Shown here in pieces: positions 12,501-24,968 of a stretch of DNA of 64,000 bases. Every line of letters starts with the position of its first letter. The first letter of the stretch is position 1. The translations under genes and the position numbers were made by a program. Origin of the DNA: Lotus japonicus (taxonomy: Eukaryota > Streptophyta > Magnoliopsida > Fabales > Fabaceae); assembly GCF_012489685.1 (NCBI RefSeq), contig NC_080045.1:66300722-66364721 (forward strand). Reading direction: 5' to 3'. The notes beneath the pieces were generated by a model. The model did not search any database and was not told the DNA's origin. It saw only the letters and a list, made by a program, of their open reading frames with translations.

Positions 12501-15500
12501 AAACAAATAATGAAATACAGATATAAAATTGCATAAATTGTTTGAAATGAATGGTGTAATTTTAAAAAATAATTTCCCACTATGATGGTATGTACTCTTA
12601 ATTATAATAGTGGTATTTCTTATTTATTGTGTGGGATCTTTATGTTTTTTGACTCCTTTTGGCAACCCTCTGTTCTGATTGTGACTTTATGGTCAATTAT
12701 TTGGCTGAATTTCTATTTAGAGGCTTCCAAGAATTTTTTTAATTGTGTTGTGGCCAGATATTCTTGCAAATATCTCATTTTATTTTGACATGCACTATAT
12801 AATTGAAATTTTTGGGCATATTGCTACAGGAGGGTCCTCGCACACGGGTGGGAGTTGCAACATTTGATTCAACAATTCATTTCTACAACTTGAAACGTGC
12901 ATTACAGCAGGTATCACATAAGTCCACTACTAAACATATACTGTTTCTTGTTTTGGAAGAATTAGTTGCAAGTGCATGGTTTCATTCAGTTTAAATTAAT
13001 TAGATTTTTGAAGCATTAGTTTTACATTTTCTGCTTTCATAGGGTGAATGACAATGGGATTTTTGTGCTGCATTTAATTGATGTCTTGGAAACTGAGCAG
13101 TCATATTGGCATTGTTTGTATCAGTTTTTCTGTCTCAGAGTAGTGGAACTGGAAAGTGGAAACATTGGTTTTCTATTATTATTCGTTTGCCTTGATGTTT
13201 TAACTTGTGACTGTATTATGATTTTAAGGACATGAAAAATATTCCTTCGCCAATCCTAGATATAGTTATTTACAATTCTGAATAACTAGTTTAGATACCT
13301 AGCTCTAAGCTCTTTGTTTTCTTTCCAGTATTAAGTAGTTGAGTATCAGGCTGATTTTGGAATTTATAATTTTGTAGCCACTGATGCTCATTGTTCCTGA
13401 TGTCCAAGATGTTTATACTCCTTTGCAAACTGATGTAATTGTACCACTATCTGAGGTTAGTTTCACATACTTTTCTGCTTGCAGAGTTTTAGTGGATAAA
13501 TTGAGCTATATTTGGTCACTGTGTTTACTTTATTCTATTCCTCTTATTGTTGGTTTAGCCATGTGGTTTTTCATTAACTGGTTTGCTTCTTTCATGGTTA
13601 GTGCCGTCAACACTTAGAATTGCTTTTGGAAAGCATTCCTACCATGTTCCAAAATAATAGAACCTCTGAATCTGCCTTTGGTGCTGCTATCAAGGTATTG
13701 CATTTTGTTTTCAAGTTATAGTCATGACTTAATTTGCAATGCTTTATGTTATTTGCCAAGATAGCTATATGGATGATGTCGGCACCCCCCCCCCCCAATT
13801 CATATACTTTATTGTCTTTTTGGATTGTCTTTACTTTCTCCATACCAATGCTCATTGGCAAAATTTTATCTCAAAAAGAAGGAAAGAGAATAAAACAGTA
13901 GCCATAACTAGAGTCTTTGATTTCTTCATCTCAGCCTCCTTGCTGCATGAGGTTTTGTCCCTCTTCCTCCTAAAACGAACTAATGTTCCTTGTATCTACA
14001 ATGTTGTTTCATAGGGTGTCTTTTTATGGTATGTGTTAGTGGAAGTTGAAGGGTTTATAAAGTTACATGGCTAGGTTTTTTGTATGGTTTCTGTTGAGAT
14101 ATTAGATATGTTTTAATATAATATGATAATATTAGATTGGAGATATAATTTGATAAGATCCGTTATAGTAGGTATCCGTATCATCATGTTATCATGTACT
14201 AGACAGGATTAAATTTGTAGATATAGACTAGAAAACCTATTGTTGAGATAGACTTGAACACATGTCTATATATTGGACTTCTAAGTCATGTGTAATCCAC
14301 ATTACATAAGTCAAATTATCAATCAGAAAACAATCTTCCTTTCAAATTGGTTTACGGGATGCCTCATTGCTAGGGAGCCGCGTTAGAAACCAAGAAAAAT
14401 AAAGAATAATTTTATTGCTTGATTGTAAATGAACAAAACAGGGAGAGAGATCTTCTCCAAGGATGTCCCCCTTCATTAAAGGCTTGCCCCTTCACAACTG
14501 AGCACTCGCTTGGTTCTTTCTGAATACAGTGCCCTGACTGACTTCCCTACCCTTATTTACCCCTAGTTATTTATGATCTAATTCCCTCTAACTGTCCAAC
14601 TGTTCTCATTGTCCAAGTTTACTTCTTTGTCTTATCATTCTTCGAAGCAAATACCCTTCTTTGTAACATTACCTTTTGCATATCTATTCTCCTTGTTTGA
14701 AGGCCCCAAATTCTCATTCAATGATTAGATGCCCCCCACCAGAATCCTTCCCTCCCTTTTAACCTTTTTCCCAATCATTTTCTCCTTGCTTCCTGGTTCC
14801 TACACACCTTTCATACATTGGCAAAGTTGTCAATTGTCATTGGTCAGGATAAGAGGTTGTGAAAGAAATAGGCAAAGAATGGTAGACTTTGATTGATGTG
14901 ATATTTTCTGTCCCTGGGCCTGGGTCATGGAGAATCCAAGTTTGGAAGAGAAACAATGATTCTTCCCCTCCCACAAATTATTAACCCATTAACTGTCTCC
15001 CTCTACCTACTCTTCCTCTATTTATAACTTCTTAATTAATTAACTACTCCAACAACTCACAAGGGCTACTCTCAACTAACCGGGCCTAACTAACAAGGGA
15101 TGTCCCACTTGATTTCTTGGACGCATCCTTATTTCTATTGTTATTGACTTACCTATTTGAGGGTCGGGTGCTAAATGGTTTTTACAGCCCAAATCTCTAT
15201 TTTTGCTTTGGTTTTCTATTACCTACTACCCTTTCTAATTCTCTTGACATGTACTTCAGTAGCTGAGCCTGAGAGATTCCTTACAAGCTCTTGTGCACAT
15301 TTACTGTCTTCTCACTGGGATTTACAGTTTGGCACATGTTCCTTCATCCTAGACAGATCATTATATGGATATAAAAATGTCTTAAAGCTTATACTTTTTG
15401 TTTTCTCCTTTTAGGCGGCTTTCCTTGCAATGAAAGACACAGGAGGAAAGCTGTTGGTTTTCCAGTCAGGTGAGCTTCTTAGCTTGTATATTTCCTAATT

Positions 15501-18500
15501 TATTGATATTTATATGACATTATTGTTGCTATATATATCCTTAGTGGGCCATGGTGGATGAAACATCTAAACTATGTTATGCACGCATCTGCCTCATTTG
15601 TTACTTGACAAATTCTATCATGTTTTATGACTTTAGCAAAAGTCAATATCTAAATATAATAAAAGTTACTGGTATGCAGTAAGATGCAAAATTTTGCAAT
15701 ACTGCAATTTAAGATTAAATAAAGAAATATTTTTTAACAATTTATCTGTTTTAGTAACAGGATTTGATTATAAAAAATGAATGAAAACTGTTGCCGCACA
15801 AGATGTCCTTAGTAAATACCATTGACTTAATCAAAAGGCTTTTGTTGTCTTATTCATGCAATGGAATTTTACCACGTCCTGAAACAATAAATATTACATT
15901 TAGTGTTCCATGGACAGTATTTGTTTGGACTTGGTGTTTGATCTTCATTATTATGTTTGGTTGGGTCTTTCTTCTAATTTTTTGGATATTTTCTGGTCAT
16001 CACCTTGTTTTATCTTACTCCATTTCCTTGTTATTTTTTTCCTTTTCTCTGCAACTGTATTTGTGCTTTATTGTTTGGTTTATATTATATTTGGTGATTC
16101 TCATGTTTTTTTGTTCTCCAGTCTTGCCGTCTATAGGCATTGGTGCACTTTCTGCACGTGAGGCTGAAGGTAGAACAAACATTTCTGCTGGAGAAAAGGT
16201 AGATTCATCTCAATTTCTATCTGATAGTAGGAAATGTTTTTAAATTCTGTTATGGCCTTTCCTGGTCATAAGTTTGAGCTTGATAGATGGTGCCGTGGGA
16301 TTAGTTCTCTATATTTGCAAATCCCATTTATTTAGTAGTGGAATTGGAAAGGAGACCAAATTCCATAGATGTAATATTTGACATGATTTATATCAAAAAA
16401 GTGTAAAAATTCATCTGCATACTGTATAAAATCATCTGTGATTACTGATTCATCTGACTCTGCATTGCTTTATCTGTTCTGCCTCCTAATAGTGTAGTGC
16501 AGATACTGATTTGTTGTGCATATAGTTTTTGCATATTCTTCAATTGAAATTCCTCTGTTGAATTTCAGGAAGCCCAGAAATTACTTCAACCCGCAGATAA
16601 AACATTCAAGGAACTGGCAGTTGAATTTGCTGAGTATCAGGTCAAACTTAGTTCTTTTGCTTGGGATCCAGGCTTTACTTTTGGTCCCGTTGAAGTTACT
16701 AGTTGGTTTTTCTTGTGAGCTTGTTTGATGGTCAACTTGACATGGAGAATTTAAGTATAACTATTTTGTATTGCTGCAGGTTTGTGTTGATGTATTTGTG
16801 ACTACTCAGACTTATGTAGACATGGCTTCCATATCTGCCATCCCACGAACTACTGGTGGACAGGTATTCATGAATGTATTATTTAAGTAAATGATTGAAG
16901 TATTAGCTTTAGTAGTATCTTATGATAAATGAGGTGAAGATCTTATCTGAGTTTTTTGTATACTTGGTCAAATATTTGTAGTAAGGATGAAGAAATGTTA
17001 TTTTTTAGTCTGTTTTACTTATAAAACCTGTCTTTCTGAAAATAATGGAGATGCATTCAACCAATGCTGAAAATTTTGAATGGCAAGGCAATTGAGGAAA
17101 GGAGGAAGTGGTTGAATAACAAATCATAAATTCAATTGGCTAGCAGTTCTTGTATATCTGAAGAAAAGGCAGCATTAATAGACTGTAATAGTAAAGGATT
17201 TTGCAACAATATCATATTTGCTAAGGCCTCTATAATTTTTCACTAGTCAATAGCTGATGCCACAACAAAATATTTATGATCTTTTTTAGAATGGAAATAT
17301 TTACTAAATAATTTATAATGTGGTTGTTGTTTACTCTTTTAAACTTGTTACATTTATACTCTTTTACAGAAAGTATTTTACGTAAAATATGCTATACAAA
17401 TAAATATATATGTTGCCTGCATTAAATTTTTAGATGCTGAACTTCGCACTTTTTTCCCAGGTCTATTACTATTACCCATTCTCAGCTCTTTCTGATTCTG
17501 CAAAGCTTTACAATGATCTTAGATGGAATATCACTAGACCACAAGGTTTCGAGGCTGTAATGCGTTTGAGATGTAGTCAGGTAGTCTGCTTGTTTCACTC
17601 TCTTTGCTACCTTGTCATTCAACATGTTGATTCTATAATGTTTATTTGAATTTTTTTTTCAGGGCATCCAAGTACAGGAATACTATGGCAACTTCTGTAA
17701 ACGCATCCCAACAGATGTTGACCTACCTGGGGTCTGTATATTGTTTCTAGATGTTAAATATGCCTATATGCATGTCTTGTATGCAACCTTAAGCATGAGT
17801 TTTTCTTATCTGCAGATCGATTGTGACAAAACTTTCATGGTAACTTTGAAACATGATGATAAGTTGCAGGATGGATCAGAATGTGCTTTTCAGGTATTAG
17901 AGAATTTCACCGCTCTACTTTCCTGTTGTTCAAGATCTTCAGATCAGCTTATATTACTCTTGAAAACATTTCATCATTTTTTGTTCTAAAATATTTACTC
18001 TTTTTCTTTTATTCAGTGTGCTCTTCTTTACACAACTGTGCATGGCCAAAGAAGAATACGTGTCATAACTTTGTCGCTGCCTGTCACGAGTATGCTCAGT
18101 AATCTGTTTCGAGCAGCTGACTTGGATACTCAATTTTGCTGTTTCTTGAAGCATGGTATCTCATTTATCCCTCAGTTACATTGCTGTTCTGATTATTCTG
18201 TTTTTTGACATTTGTGGCTGCCATTTATGGATTTTACTGTTAACAGCTCTATATTGAATTCGCTTAGCTTTCTGTTAGCTGTATATATTGTAGCAGTTTC
18301 TGTGGTGGGGTCTTCCTGTTCTTATTTTAAACAAGTGTCTTAACTCTTAATTATGTACTGATGAATTTTAACACTTTTTTTTTACTGCAGCTGCTACTGA
18401 GGTTCCATCAAAGCCACTCCCACTTGTTCGGGAACAAGTGACGAATCTTTGCATCAATGCACTATTTTCATATCGTAAATTTTGTGCTACAGTGTCCTCA

Positions 18501-20874
18501 TCTGGCCAACTTATTCTTCCAGAGGCCCTTAAGCTTTTGCCCCTGTACACACTTGGTATGTGTGAATTCTAATGCATTTTATGCAAACGTTTTCTAATAA
18601 ACAAATTTGTGGAGCTAAAAGTATTAATTGTCATAGTTAATTTATCTGTGTAACATGTCATCAAAATCCTTAAATTAAAATATACCCTTTAGAAGAATTT
18701 TCCTGCAATTTTATTGGTGATAATGTTCATTGACTTTGCATTATTTTCCTTATTCTTGTCCCTATGTTGAAGTAAGGTCTTGTTTTAGCTGTGAATTGGG
18801 GATGACTTTAAAAGCTGATATTCATATGCTTGATTTGTCGATGGTCAATCTTGATTGTTGAAATTCAAAATGTTATTATCTGGCCTCTCTAAGAAAGCCT
18901 GTTCAAGTAGTGCTAATTTCATTTTTTTCATTTCTTTTTCAGCATTAACTAAGAGTACTGGGTTGCGAACTGAAGCAAAGATAGATGAACGGTCATTTTG
19001 GATAAACTATGTGTCCTCTCTGTCTGCTCCATTAGCAATACCACTCGTGTATCCTAGGATGGTGGCTATCCATGATCTTGACTCAAAGGTATATTTATTA
19101 ATCGTTAAATAAATATATATATATAATATTATAGAGTTAAATATATATATAATATTATATATTTATGTAGTTATGAATGATTTTAATGTATGTAGTGCTT
19201 ATTCAGAATTGGATGATGTTTGGTATTTTGAGAATGGTGATTTAAAAAAAAAAAACATGAGCGTGCCTTACATATTATTTAGTTGATATGATATTTTGTG
19301 AGCATAATAAGCTATGCGATGAAGAGGATAAATGGTAGGTTTTCTTATGGTCTTCATCTGTTCTGCACCTGTGTCTATTATATTAACCCTGACCTTATAT
19401 TTACATCTTGAGAATTTTATAAGTTTCAGGAGGATGAAGAATCTGTTATTCCTTCCTTTCTTCCCCTTTCTAGTGAACACATCAGTGATGATGGAATATA
19501 TCTTCTTGAGAACGGCCTTGATTGTTTGATCTATATTGGAGACTCCGTAAATCCAGATATTATACGAAGACTGTTTGGTGTTGCTACAGTTGAAGAAATT
19601 CCTACTCTGGTAATTTCTAAGTTATCTTCTATCTCTCTCTCTCTCCTGTTGCCAATGTCTAATATCATCACATAATCTGTCAAACTTTACTACTAGCCGT
19701 GGTTATTTTCTATGGAATTTCTATTTTTGAGAGCTGCAAACTGTAACTTAAGATCATTTTTCCATTTCTAGTACCATATTATTCACAACTAGCAATGCGA
19801 AGTTAACAGTTATGTTTTATCAGTTTGTATTGCAGCAACATGACAATCCACTATCAAAGAAGTTAAATGAAGTGATAAATGAGATACGCCGGCAAAGATG
19901 TTCCTACCTACGGTAAGCTTATTGTTTTGATAATCATCCATATTTGAAACACTGTTGAATAATTTACATGTCATGTGACTTAAATGAAGTGTAATAAGAT
20001 AATATTTTAACTGTTATTGCAGGTTAAAGCTCTGCAGGAAAGGAGATCCATCAGGTCAGTACATTAGAATGATTGCTTAAACCCAATTGCTTAATGCACG
20101 CTGGATTTTTAAGCATTAGCATGAATAGATGAAAGTTAATTTAGAACATGAAACCACATGACATCATTCCCCAATCCTGTTGGCAAATTTTCATTTTATT
20201 CTCCATCTTTTGAAAAAGTTGATTGTTTCGAGTCTTCAGGGCCAGCCCAACCCTAAAGCAAGTGATGCCGCCAAAAAAAAAATTCTAATTACTTTAGGCC
20301 TCCAAAAATCTGATTTATTTATTTATTTTTTTTTTGTCTCAACGAAAGTTAGTATTAGAAGTAAGATTTCTTTATTAAAAAATAGGCACCTCATGTTACA
20401 ACTCTGTCTTTTAATTAGTAACTTCCTTATTTCTAGTGGTCTTTTCAATCTATTAATTCTAGTATCCTAGTTGAAATTATGTTCTATAACAATCAAACTT
20501 GGCCTAGGTGCTGCATTGTTTACTAAATTTATCAAAATAGGCTCATATCCAGAACCAATTACTTCATTATTTGATTAGTTCTCATTTGGATGGTAACTTG
20601 GTATGCTAGACTAGTTTAGAATAGGAATTATTCAAATAGAAGAAAGAACTCTAGAGACAATTTTTAATTATTCAAATAGAAGTAAGAACTCTAGAGACAG
20701 TTTTTATGGTGTAAATTGTTCGTAATTTTTTATTATTAATTTAACCTATCTTTCTATCTGTCAGGAATGTTGTTCTTTTCATATATCGTAGAAGACAAGA
20801 GCGCAGGCGGCTTCTCCTATGTAGAATTTCTTATCCATGTTCATAGGCAAATCCAGAATAAAATGGCGTCATAA
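6572..20874 (+). CDS. SEC24: COPII coat protein SEC24 (At3g44340/At4g32640 type)
   Basis: Cargo-binding subunit of the COPII inner coat; pairs with SEC23 at ER exit sites. Coding exons: 6572-7402, 8803-9036, 9331-9405, 9819-9917, 10491-10602, 11920-12047, 12173-12292, 12830-12910, 13378-13455, 13602-13694, 15415-15469, 16122-16198, 16569-16640, 16780-16863, 17461-17580, 17663-17731, 17816-17893, 18017-18155, 18391-18555, 18943-19088, 19430-19609, 19824-19912, 20023-20054, 20765-20874. All phases agree, giving 1088 aa, normal for this plant clade. Residues 1-~355 are a Pro/Gly-rich disordered region. The zinc finger uses Cys425, Cys428, Cys447 and Cys450 (RCSRCK...CNLCG). The trunk domain starts near 494 ([11 protein letters not shown]), then come beta-sandwich ([12 protein letters not shown]), helical and gelsolin-like regions. 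It ends in [11 protein letters not shown]. Introns 5 and 10 carry transposon remnants, but the coding sequence looks intact. Confidence 0.95.
9962..9990. repeat. (TTTTA)n pentanucleotide run in SEC24 intron 4
   Basis: Five to six TTTTA units follow the exon 4 donor. It is a simple-sequence repeat with no other features. Confidence 0.75.
10860..11830 (-). mobile_element. Retroelement-like insertion in SEC24 intron 5
   Basis: Intron 5 (10603-11919) is far longer than most of its neighbours. On the minus strand about 11650-11300 reads as a gene-like segment ([18 protein letters not shown], then SISELKNML, with stops), and 10990-10870 gives [17 protein letters not shown]. These are the kind of coiled, charged stretches found upstream of gag in plant retroelements. 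The plus-strand sequence near 11700-11760 (agatctctcctccaagg...acaactgagc) recurs in diverged form at 14447-14510 in intron 10. No terminal repeats or target duplications were found, so the family is uncertain. Confidence 0.4.
14092..14350 (+). mobile_element. Probable solo LTR of a Copia-type retrotransposon in SEC24 intron 10
   Basis: The segment starts TGTTGAGATATTAG, is AT-rich with TATA-like stretches, and ends at about 14345. It is followed by TTGGTTTACGGG, which resembles a decayed initiator-Met tRNA primer-binding site (TGGTATCAGAGC). That layout (LTR, then PBS) is typical of plant Copia elements. No second LTR or coding domain is recognised in the intron, and the end is inferred. Confidence 0.4.
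14400..15130. repeat. TE-like sequence sharing motifs with the intron 5 insert
   Basis: The stretch near 14447-14510 (agagatcttctccaaggatg..., ttcacaactgagca) parallels 11705-11755 in intron 5. The rest is CT-rich and shows no open frame or termini. It probably belongs to the same repeat family as the intron 5 insert, or to the body of the element whose LTR lies just upstream. Confidence 0.3.
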
Positions 20875-21303
20875 CAGAGTTGTTACCTGCTTCATTTTTG
20901 TAATCTTATAGACCTTGGACGATAGAGCGCCCCAAGCATAGTCGAGAGATTTTGCATACTTTATGCGCATTTTTCGATTGCTTTGCGTTTCTGGGAGGTA
21001 GACCAGAGAACATAATTTTGGTGTACATGTATAACTCAATTTTTCATCGTTTTATAACTCATTGAATTTTATATGAGCAACTGTCTAAACATACATTGTT
21101 TTTAAAAGGAAACATATGTTGTTGAACAGCTAAAATTATGAGTTATAACAGAGAATAAGAATAATGTCACATATGATATTAAAATATGCAAGAGATGAAA
21201 TTAGATACTAAAACTTAATAGATGGGATGATCGCACAAATCCTTTTATAATTTTTAAATTTAAAGTTTAAATTAATATGTCGGATGATATAAAGTAATAT
21301 TAA

Positions 21304-21531
21304 CTTCCATTGTTTTTTTTTTGAAAGATGCAAATATATTAAAGATTAGATAGGGCCAGGGGCCAATACATCAGAAGCAACAAGAGGGAGTGCCCCATCC
21401 GGGACTTCCTTTATCCATATAACACCAGAAAATAAAGAAGCGTTCTATTTTTAAGGATTGTAAGGACCTGTATTTATCGTTTTTCCTGTTTTCTTTATCT
21501 TTTGTGCGCCGGGGAGGTATCTTCCATTGTT
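21304..21531 (-). mobile_element. 5'-truncated LINE tail with target-site duplication
   Basis: A run of ten or more T (the poly(A) tail of a minus-strand insertion) follows CTTCCATTG at 21304-21312. The same 9 bp, extended by TT, recurs at 21521-21531. The ~205 bp between begins, on the minus strand, upstream of the poly(A) and contains a LINE 3'UTR-like segment (complement of ggggccaatacatcagaag). Poly(A), 5' truncation and a 9-11 bp target duplication are the signature of target-primed reverse transcription. Confidence 0.6.
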
Positions 21532-22900
21532 ATAAACATATAATGTTTCAAAATAAAACTTATAATTATGTTGTGAAATTTAAACTCTGGTCCTTTTAAA
21601 ATTTAAAATTAATATGTCAAACAATACCGAGTAACATTTGACTTTTACCGTTATAGTTTTATAATTTAAAATTTAAACTCATAAATTGCATAATTCAAAG
21701 TTAACATTAGCTTCTACCATTATAATTATATTATGAAATTTAAGTTTACTACCGGGACGCATGATAGTTTTTTTTTTTAGAAAGCACCGGGACGCATGAT
21801 AGCATTTGGTTATTAAATAAAATATTCACATATCATACTTGTGCTGATTTTTTAGCACAATATAAATGTAAATTAATCACATTATTAACCATAAATGTAG
21901 ATTAATCACATTGGTAACCATAAACTGTTTGAGAATGCATTGGTTGTGGACTATTGGTATAGATCATAATCCTCATATAGATTGTACGCGTTTTACATTT
22001 TCAGAACCTTCTCACATATATTAATGTGATGCACGGGCGATGAATTTAAAAAATGAGTAAAAAGTTGTTTTTATAAACGAATAGAGAAGTGTTTTGGATT
22101 TATCCTCTTCATATAACAGGTTCTCTGATCGAGGAAACTCTTATATCATTCTCACTACTTTTTCTATGTCGTTCTCCTTTTGTACCATTTATTCTTTTAT
22201 ATTTTGGTACTTAATTAGCTCCAAATGAAAAGCCTCGGCTGTCCACTCCTCACAGTAGAAGTATGTAAGTGAGCGATTCTTCTATCAATTCCAAGAAAGT
22301 TTTACACAGTACTTTTATTGAGAGTTCCAATTTGATGAGTTCTTTCACCTGCCATAACACATGTCATCAAATTCATTTGATTTAACTTAAATAGAAGCCT
22401 TTATAACTGTCTCATGTATAAATACAATAAGGTAAGTTACATCAAAAGTTGAAAATCAGTTTTAACCAAACATTGATACTCGCTCTGGTCATTTTTATAG
22501 GAAACACTTATGAACACTTTCTATAAGAAACATTGATACAAACATTGAGCATCCAATCCACAAATGTCGAATAACAATCATACCTTCTTTATTTATAATA
22601 TAACCTGATATGCACAAGTTAGAAATATGCCTCGTGGATCTATTTGTTTGAAGATAATATGTAGTATTTTTTTTTCCTTGTATTGATGAATTTCATGCAT
22701 AGAAATGGCTACCTTTATGGTATGTGGGAACTCGACCACTTTATGATTGTTTGGAACAGCTCAATTCAGTCACAGGTTCTTATGTAGACTATGATGAGGC
22801 CTTTTTCTAAATCAATTAGATACTGCTAAACGTAAAACAAATGCTGAACTAAACAACTTTATTGTGGATTTACAAATAGGACTATTTGATTCTTCCTCTT
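21532..22900. other. AT-rich intergenic region, no gene recognised
   Basis: Contains degenerate copies of an AT-rich motif (AAATTTAAA...TTAATATGTC) near 21248-21300 and 21594-21640, with a further diverged piece at about 21660-21720. The LINE tail at 21304-21531 interrupts the series. An exon-like APNEKPRLSTPHSRS frame followed by a possible donor lies at about 22218-22268 and may belong to the decayed gene downstream. Confidence 0.4.
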
Positions 22901-22904
22901 CTTC

Positions 22905-23055
22905 CAGGAGCTTTTAGTTTCTGAATTATCTTTTAAATGGAGGAATGTAGTGTACAGGGACAACTACTCCTGATATGAAACTTTGTTATGCCCAAATGAT
23001 TATGAAGGAACATGGAGTCAATCAAGTTCCAGTTGTGAGAAATATCTATTGAAGA
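22905..23055 (+). pseudogene. Fragment resembling a CBS domain of a plant CLC-type chloride channel
   Basis: After an acceptor-like CTTCTTCCAG the frame reads ELLVSELSFKW. A frame change then gives GTTTPDMKLCYAQMIMKEHG followed by VNQVPVVRN and a stop. The second part has the CBS signature (threonine-rich strand, helix, GVNQVPVV strand) as I remember it from plant chloroplast-type CLC channels. Frame breaks and the lack of the transmembrane region show it is a non-functional fragment. CBS domains occur in many proteins, so the CLC assignment is tentative. Confidence 0.35.
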
Positions 23056-23437
23056 AAATATTCAGTTGGCATATCAGATCCAGATAGTATCAGTTTGAAA
23101 TCCAAGTCCTGTTACTATTTCCCAATTACTACTTATTATTATGGCTTATATGCTCCCTTTGATAAGATGTTTTGTAGTCCAGACTCAATGTTAGTTCCAC
23201 ACCTACCTCTCAATAATAACCTTATGCAGATTATCAAGTTACTAACCTCTCATATCTCAATAATGAATTTCTAAATAAGAAGCCGAACTTTCAATAGACT
23301 AATGCCAATAAGGCATAAAATACGAATAAGAAGATATACAGAGAATGATTGGAAAAAGGAAATGGGGGCAGTGCAGATATCTAATGAGTCAAGGCCGAAA
23401 TCTATTCTTGCAACAAAACTCTGCTAAGAGAGCTATT

Positions 23438-23625
23438 TTTTTTTTTGAAACGCCAAAAGAAGATGTATATAAGATAGCACAAGGGGTGCTATAACCCATA
23501 TACAACAAATAGAAGAAGAAAAGAGAAAAGGAATTACAGCCGTAAGAAAGAACTTAGCCAAAGTGCTACAAAATAGTACTACCCCTCGAGATATTCCAGC
23601 TACTAATACAAGCAAAAAGCATAAC
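23438..23625 (-). mobile_element. LINE 3' tail
   Basis: The plus strand starts with a run of T followed by GAAACGCCAAAAGAAG. In the minus orientation this is a typical plant LINE 3' end: a segment whose frame reads CCIWVIAPLVLSYIHLLLAF and then poly(A). The 5' end is not defined and I could not find a clear target duplication. Confidence 0.45.
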
Positions 23626-24440
23626 AATGGGTCCTAAAACTCCAAAAATTAAACCAACTGATGTGCTAACAAACGTGACCCTGAGGCATCAGAAGCATCC
23701 TTCCTTAAACATACAAAATCCCAGCCACATAATTCCCACAACGAGAACACAGCTAGCTCGCAATCCCGTTAATGCAGGTCATAGAGTGAATATAAAAAGC
23801 TTTTTGATTTGCATCTAAGCCAATTCCAAGCTCGGAATTTAATTAAATCCAGCACTTTTTCCTGATTCACCAATCCAGCACTTCTGTAGTCATGTAAGTT
23901 AGGGAGTCAAACCATCAAGTCAAGATTCACCAATCATCAAGATATGCGATGATTAAAGCAGGACTCCAGCATTTGAGAAGTGCTTCATTGACATGAAATT
24001 AAAGCAGTCAGTAACAAAATATACGATGGAAGGAACGGCGATGAAGCTTTACCCACAAAAGGAGATGTGTTGAGGACGATTCGCTGCTAGGGTTGTAGGA
24101 GATGATATACTTATACTAAGTGAGGGTAGGGTGATGATGTATTTTAATTTGGGCGAATTTTGCATCAGAAAAGGCCCACCATCTTTGAAAACAGTAAACA
24201 TTATAATAATGTAACAAAACAAATCGTATGGTATGGGTGAAAGAACAAAGAGAAGAAAAGATGCAGAGATATTTTAACAAAAATTCTCATAACTTAACAC
24301 TAGTTCATTAAGTATTATTTCAAATGTCTTGTCTTGTACATAGAAATTCCAATCCAACTAACTATATACACTTGATAAGCCAACTGACACAATTATATAA
24401 TTCTATAGTCAGTCTATACACACATGACATAATTGATAAT
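23626..24440. other. Intergenic, no gene recognised
   Basis: Short open frames on either strand have no recognisable protein features. A few short repeated words (CACCAATCCAGCACTT, caccaatcatcaag) occur around 23860-23945. Nothing further can be supported. Confidence 0.4.
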
Positions 24441-24460
24441 TCTATTCTATACATAAGTCT

Positions 24461-24838
24461 TCAATTGTTGATCCAATCTGGAGAATATGCTGGAAACTGC
24501 TTGTAGAAACCATCTTGAACCAGATTAGAAACCGCCAATTTTTCATCCAAGATGTACCTGACACGACCCCAATAAAAGTGCTTTTCAGAGATAATTGAGT
24601 TGAAGCAGCGAAATTGAAACTTGATGCCAGAAATAAGATACCATCATCCAAGTTCACCAATGGCACCCATGTCTTGTTCTTCTGGTCAAGTTGGTAGATA
24701 TCAATCTTGTATGGGTTTTCTCTTAACCCATCTCCATCTATGTCGACCAGATACTTATCTACCAACAGTAACTTTGCTTTAGCTTCCACCAAGTGTTTTT
24801 TCTTCCCGCCACCGCCAACAATCGGCGAAATGATTTTG
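24461..24838 (-). pseudogene. DUF295 (F-box/KIB-type) protein C-terminal fragment, frameshifted
   Basis: The minus strand from 24838 reads FKIISPIVGGGGKKKHLVEA and then KLLLVDKYLVDIDGDGLREN, PYKIDIYQLD, TWVPLVNLDDGILFLASSFN. This is the conserved C-terminal part of plant DUF295 proteins, often coupled to an F-box. Near 24605 the frame is lost. In the +1 frame homology resumes as HFYWGRVRYILDEKLAVSNL...YSPDWINN and stops at 24461-24463. The residues normally between (KGNCIFFRDN-like) are deleted. There is no F-box or N-terminal half upstream. A dead duplicate is the simplest reading. Confidence 0.65.
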
Positions 24839-24968
24839 AAGAATCTCCGATGATTTCCGATGAAAATAAGGTTTCAGAGCACAGTGTTGTTACGGCTCTG
24901 AACTCTCAAGTCAAGTGTTGAAGATGATGATGACGTGGACAACTAATCTGACTTGGCACATACGTGGA

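Noticed and set aside
13607..14014. Frames across the C-run at 13786 (SEC24 intron 10)
   Set aside because: Intronic and low-complexity; they conflict with well-supported exon borders at 13694 and 15415.
15791..16243. 150-codon hydrophobic frame in SEC24
   Set aside because: Mostly intron read through into exon 12; only the terminal [14 protein letters not shown] part is real coding sequence.
20236..20300. CAGGGCCAGCCCAACCCT in SEC24 intron 23 as a possible hAT-type terminus
   Set aside because: No matching inverted end or 8-bp duplication could be found downstream.
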